From NCBI GenBank assembly GCA_029961685.1, contig JARWKL010000015.1, positions 22,165,220 through 22,229,219 on the forward strand: a DNA stretch of 64,000 nt, read 5' to 3'. Source of the stretch: Aristolochia californica. Lineage: Eukaryota; Streptophyta; Magnoliopsida; Piperales; Aristolochiaceae. Under the pieces are notes generated by a model. The model was given only the letters and a program-made list of their open reading frames with translations. It made no database searches and was not told where the DNA came from. Below are positions 62,509 through 64,000 of this stretch, in pieces. The position numbers were made by a program, and so were the translations under genes. Within the stretch, counting starts at the first letter, position 1. Each line of letters opens with the position of its first letter.

Positions 62509-63314
62509 CTGGGTTTGGGTGTTTCCTTTGGCGAGAGGAAGAACTTAAATAGATTACTGAACCAGATGATCTGAATCGAGGCATAAAACGTTCCGCGAGT
62601 TTTTCTTAAAGCTTATCCTCGAATACTTGGCCCCTTTCACTGTTTTTACCGACACCATCTTGATTGGATTCGCTGGAATTTGACTGTAAATTGTTTGGTG
62701 CGGTTGTTGAATTGAACGAGATAATGGACGCAGCGATCAGTCGTCAACTTCTAGATTTCTAGACATGCTTTACGGAGAAAAAATCACGAGGCGGCCAGGA
62801 TGAGTAGTTTGCATCCACTGGAGATTATTTAATCTCTTCTCGATGATACTACTCATCACGGAGCCGCCGCCTCATAACCAGATATTACTTGTTTAACACA
62901 ACTAGGCCCGTAAAATATACGCCGATTGGGACATATTCCGGGTTGCAACTCGATTCCATCACCTTTCTGGGCAGTAAAGGTCGGAACAATACTGATAATA
63001 TGAGCTGAAGAGAGCGTCACTTTAATTGACCGGAGACGATGATGCTCCATGACCTCCATTTGCACCATTTCCTGTAAGTCTTGTTTGCAGCAAGGGGACC
63101 ACTGTGTTCCCTATTCATGCATCATCCTGTTGCAAGAAGATTGGCAAAAAATTATTTGCTTAAAGAAAGGATAAGATTGTGAGGTATTTCATCGTTATTT
63201 CCTCAAGGAAGCTAATTGCTATTTGGAGCATATGGCGTATATACTTAGGTTGGGGTGGTATTTTTGTACATCAGTATTTATGTATTTTATACACAATTAC
63301 ATCTAGGGTTAATA
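62509..63314. other. PPO upstream region
   Basis: This is the PPO promoter side. A 70-codon minus frame at 62856-63068 has no recognised domain and is not called. Nothing else is recognisable. Confidence 0.5.
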
Positions 63315-63793
63315 TAAATTATACTTATGTAACCCTAATTCAGATATAGTATATTTTTCAGCCGTCACTCTGGTGGATGTAGGCATACTGCTGAACCACG
63401 TAAAACCCTTTTTGGTCTTCTTTGTTCTTCCTTGATTCTTTGTTAAGGTGGAGTTCACTTGCATTGTGATAGTAAGAGTGTCATTTATTTAGTAAATAAC
63501 CAGGTGTATCATGCGAGGACCAAACACATAAATGTGAGATTTCATAGGATCAGAGAATTGGTTTCATCAAAGAACTACTACTTGACAAAGTTCACACTTT
63601 TGAGAATGTAGCAAACATGTTGACAAAGCCTGTTACTACAGTTAAGTTCAAGCATTGCCGAACCAGGTAAAACCCTTTTTGTAAATTATACTTATGTAAC
63701 CATAATTCAGATATAGTGTATTTTCCAGTTGTCGCTCCGGTGGATGTTGACATACTACCGAACCAGGTAAAACCCTTTTTGGTCTTCTTCGTT
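63315..63793 (+). mobile_element. Ty1/copia RNase H remnant between repeated LTR pieces
   Basis: Two approximately 111-bp direct repeats, 63315-63425 and 63682-63793, flank a copia RNase H C-terminus at about 63445-63655. It reads HCDSKSVIYLVNNQVYHART and KHINVRFHRIRELVSS, then in another frame ELLLDKVHTFENVANMLTKP. A partial third copy of the repeat end (ccgaaccaggtaaaaccc) lies at about 63658-63680. The piece is rearranged and inactive. Beyond 63793 the sequence may still be LTR. Confidence 0.75.
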
Positions 63794-64000
63794 AATCATT
63801 CCGTAGTAGCTGTTCGCATCAGAGATTATCTTATCTTCCCTTCGGATTAAGAGATAAGATCTCTGTTTCAAATTGTATTTATCCATTCGATGTGAACAGG
63901 TCTTGTTCATTTTACATGTATGACAGAAATGGAGGAGGAAATCTGACCCTGAAATTGTAAAAATGACAGTCAAATAGAAAACTTGACATTGTTTCTAGAA

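Noticed and set aside
1..64000. CRISPR arrays, tRNA or rRNA genes, bacterial-type operons
   Set aside because: No spaced direct repeats of CRISPR type, no tRNA cloverleaf or rRNA core was recognised by eye; a tRNA scan would be decisive.

Overview
The window is nuclear DNA of a flowering plant, most likely a dicot or another non-grass angiosperm. Its genes have many GT-AG introns, some very long. The products are plant-specific: a plastid ferredoxin-NADP reductase, plastid chorismate mutase, polyphenol oxidase, a phytocyanin, a WEB-family coiled-coil protein and a DUF538 protein. The spaces between genes, and several introns, hold LINE, Ty1/copia and Ty3/gypsy debris. The genome could be an early-diverging eudicot such as Nelumbo, but that is only a guess from intron length and LINE content. 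No virus, plasmid, CRISPR array or bacterial operon is present.

Layout. 1-5.35 kb: 3'-truncated ARF-GAP gene with a C2 domain (minus), carrying a probable non-autonomous hAT element in an intron. 6.8-9.9 kb: root-type ferredoxin-NADP reductase (minus). 10.6-18.1 kb: repeat island with an LTR fragment, an intact 328-bp TRIM retrotransposon with target-site duplication, a LINE remnant and a 5' copia portion. 19.0-20.4 kb: phytocyanin-like gene (minus). 20.8-22.4 kb: copia 3' fragment; 22.55 kb: perfect 29-bp hairpin. 23.2-26.8 kb: tandem pair of aldo-keto reductase genes (plus), the first with a premature stop. 27.2-34.9 kb: DUF538 gene (minus) whose 6.5-kb first intron contains a 5'-truncated LINE with TSDs. 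35.7-37.1 kb: Myb/SANT-like gene (minus). 37.6-50 kb: a second repeat island with gypsy, LINE fragments and a 4.5-kb LINE inserted into the RNase H region of an older LINE. 52.7-55.4 kb: chorismate mutase (minus), head to head with a WEB-family gene at 57.1-59.5 kb (plus). 60.0 kb: LTR/PPT fragment. 60.6-62.5 kb: polyphenol oxidase (minus). 63.3-63.8 kb: copia RNase H with repeated LTR pieces.

The host genes do not form a recognisable cluster. FNR supplies reduced ferredoxin in non-green plastids, chorismate mutase feeds aromatic synthesis and polyphenol oxidase oxidises phenolics, but these functions are independent. The best leads are structural: the dated nested LINEs, the intact TRIM, the tandem AKR pair with one broken copy, the phytocyanin without its copper histidines, the perfect hairpin, and three 26-36-nt poly-G/C runs. 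I found no convincing new multi-gene system. All exon boundaries were read by eye from splice consensus and reading-frame continuity.
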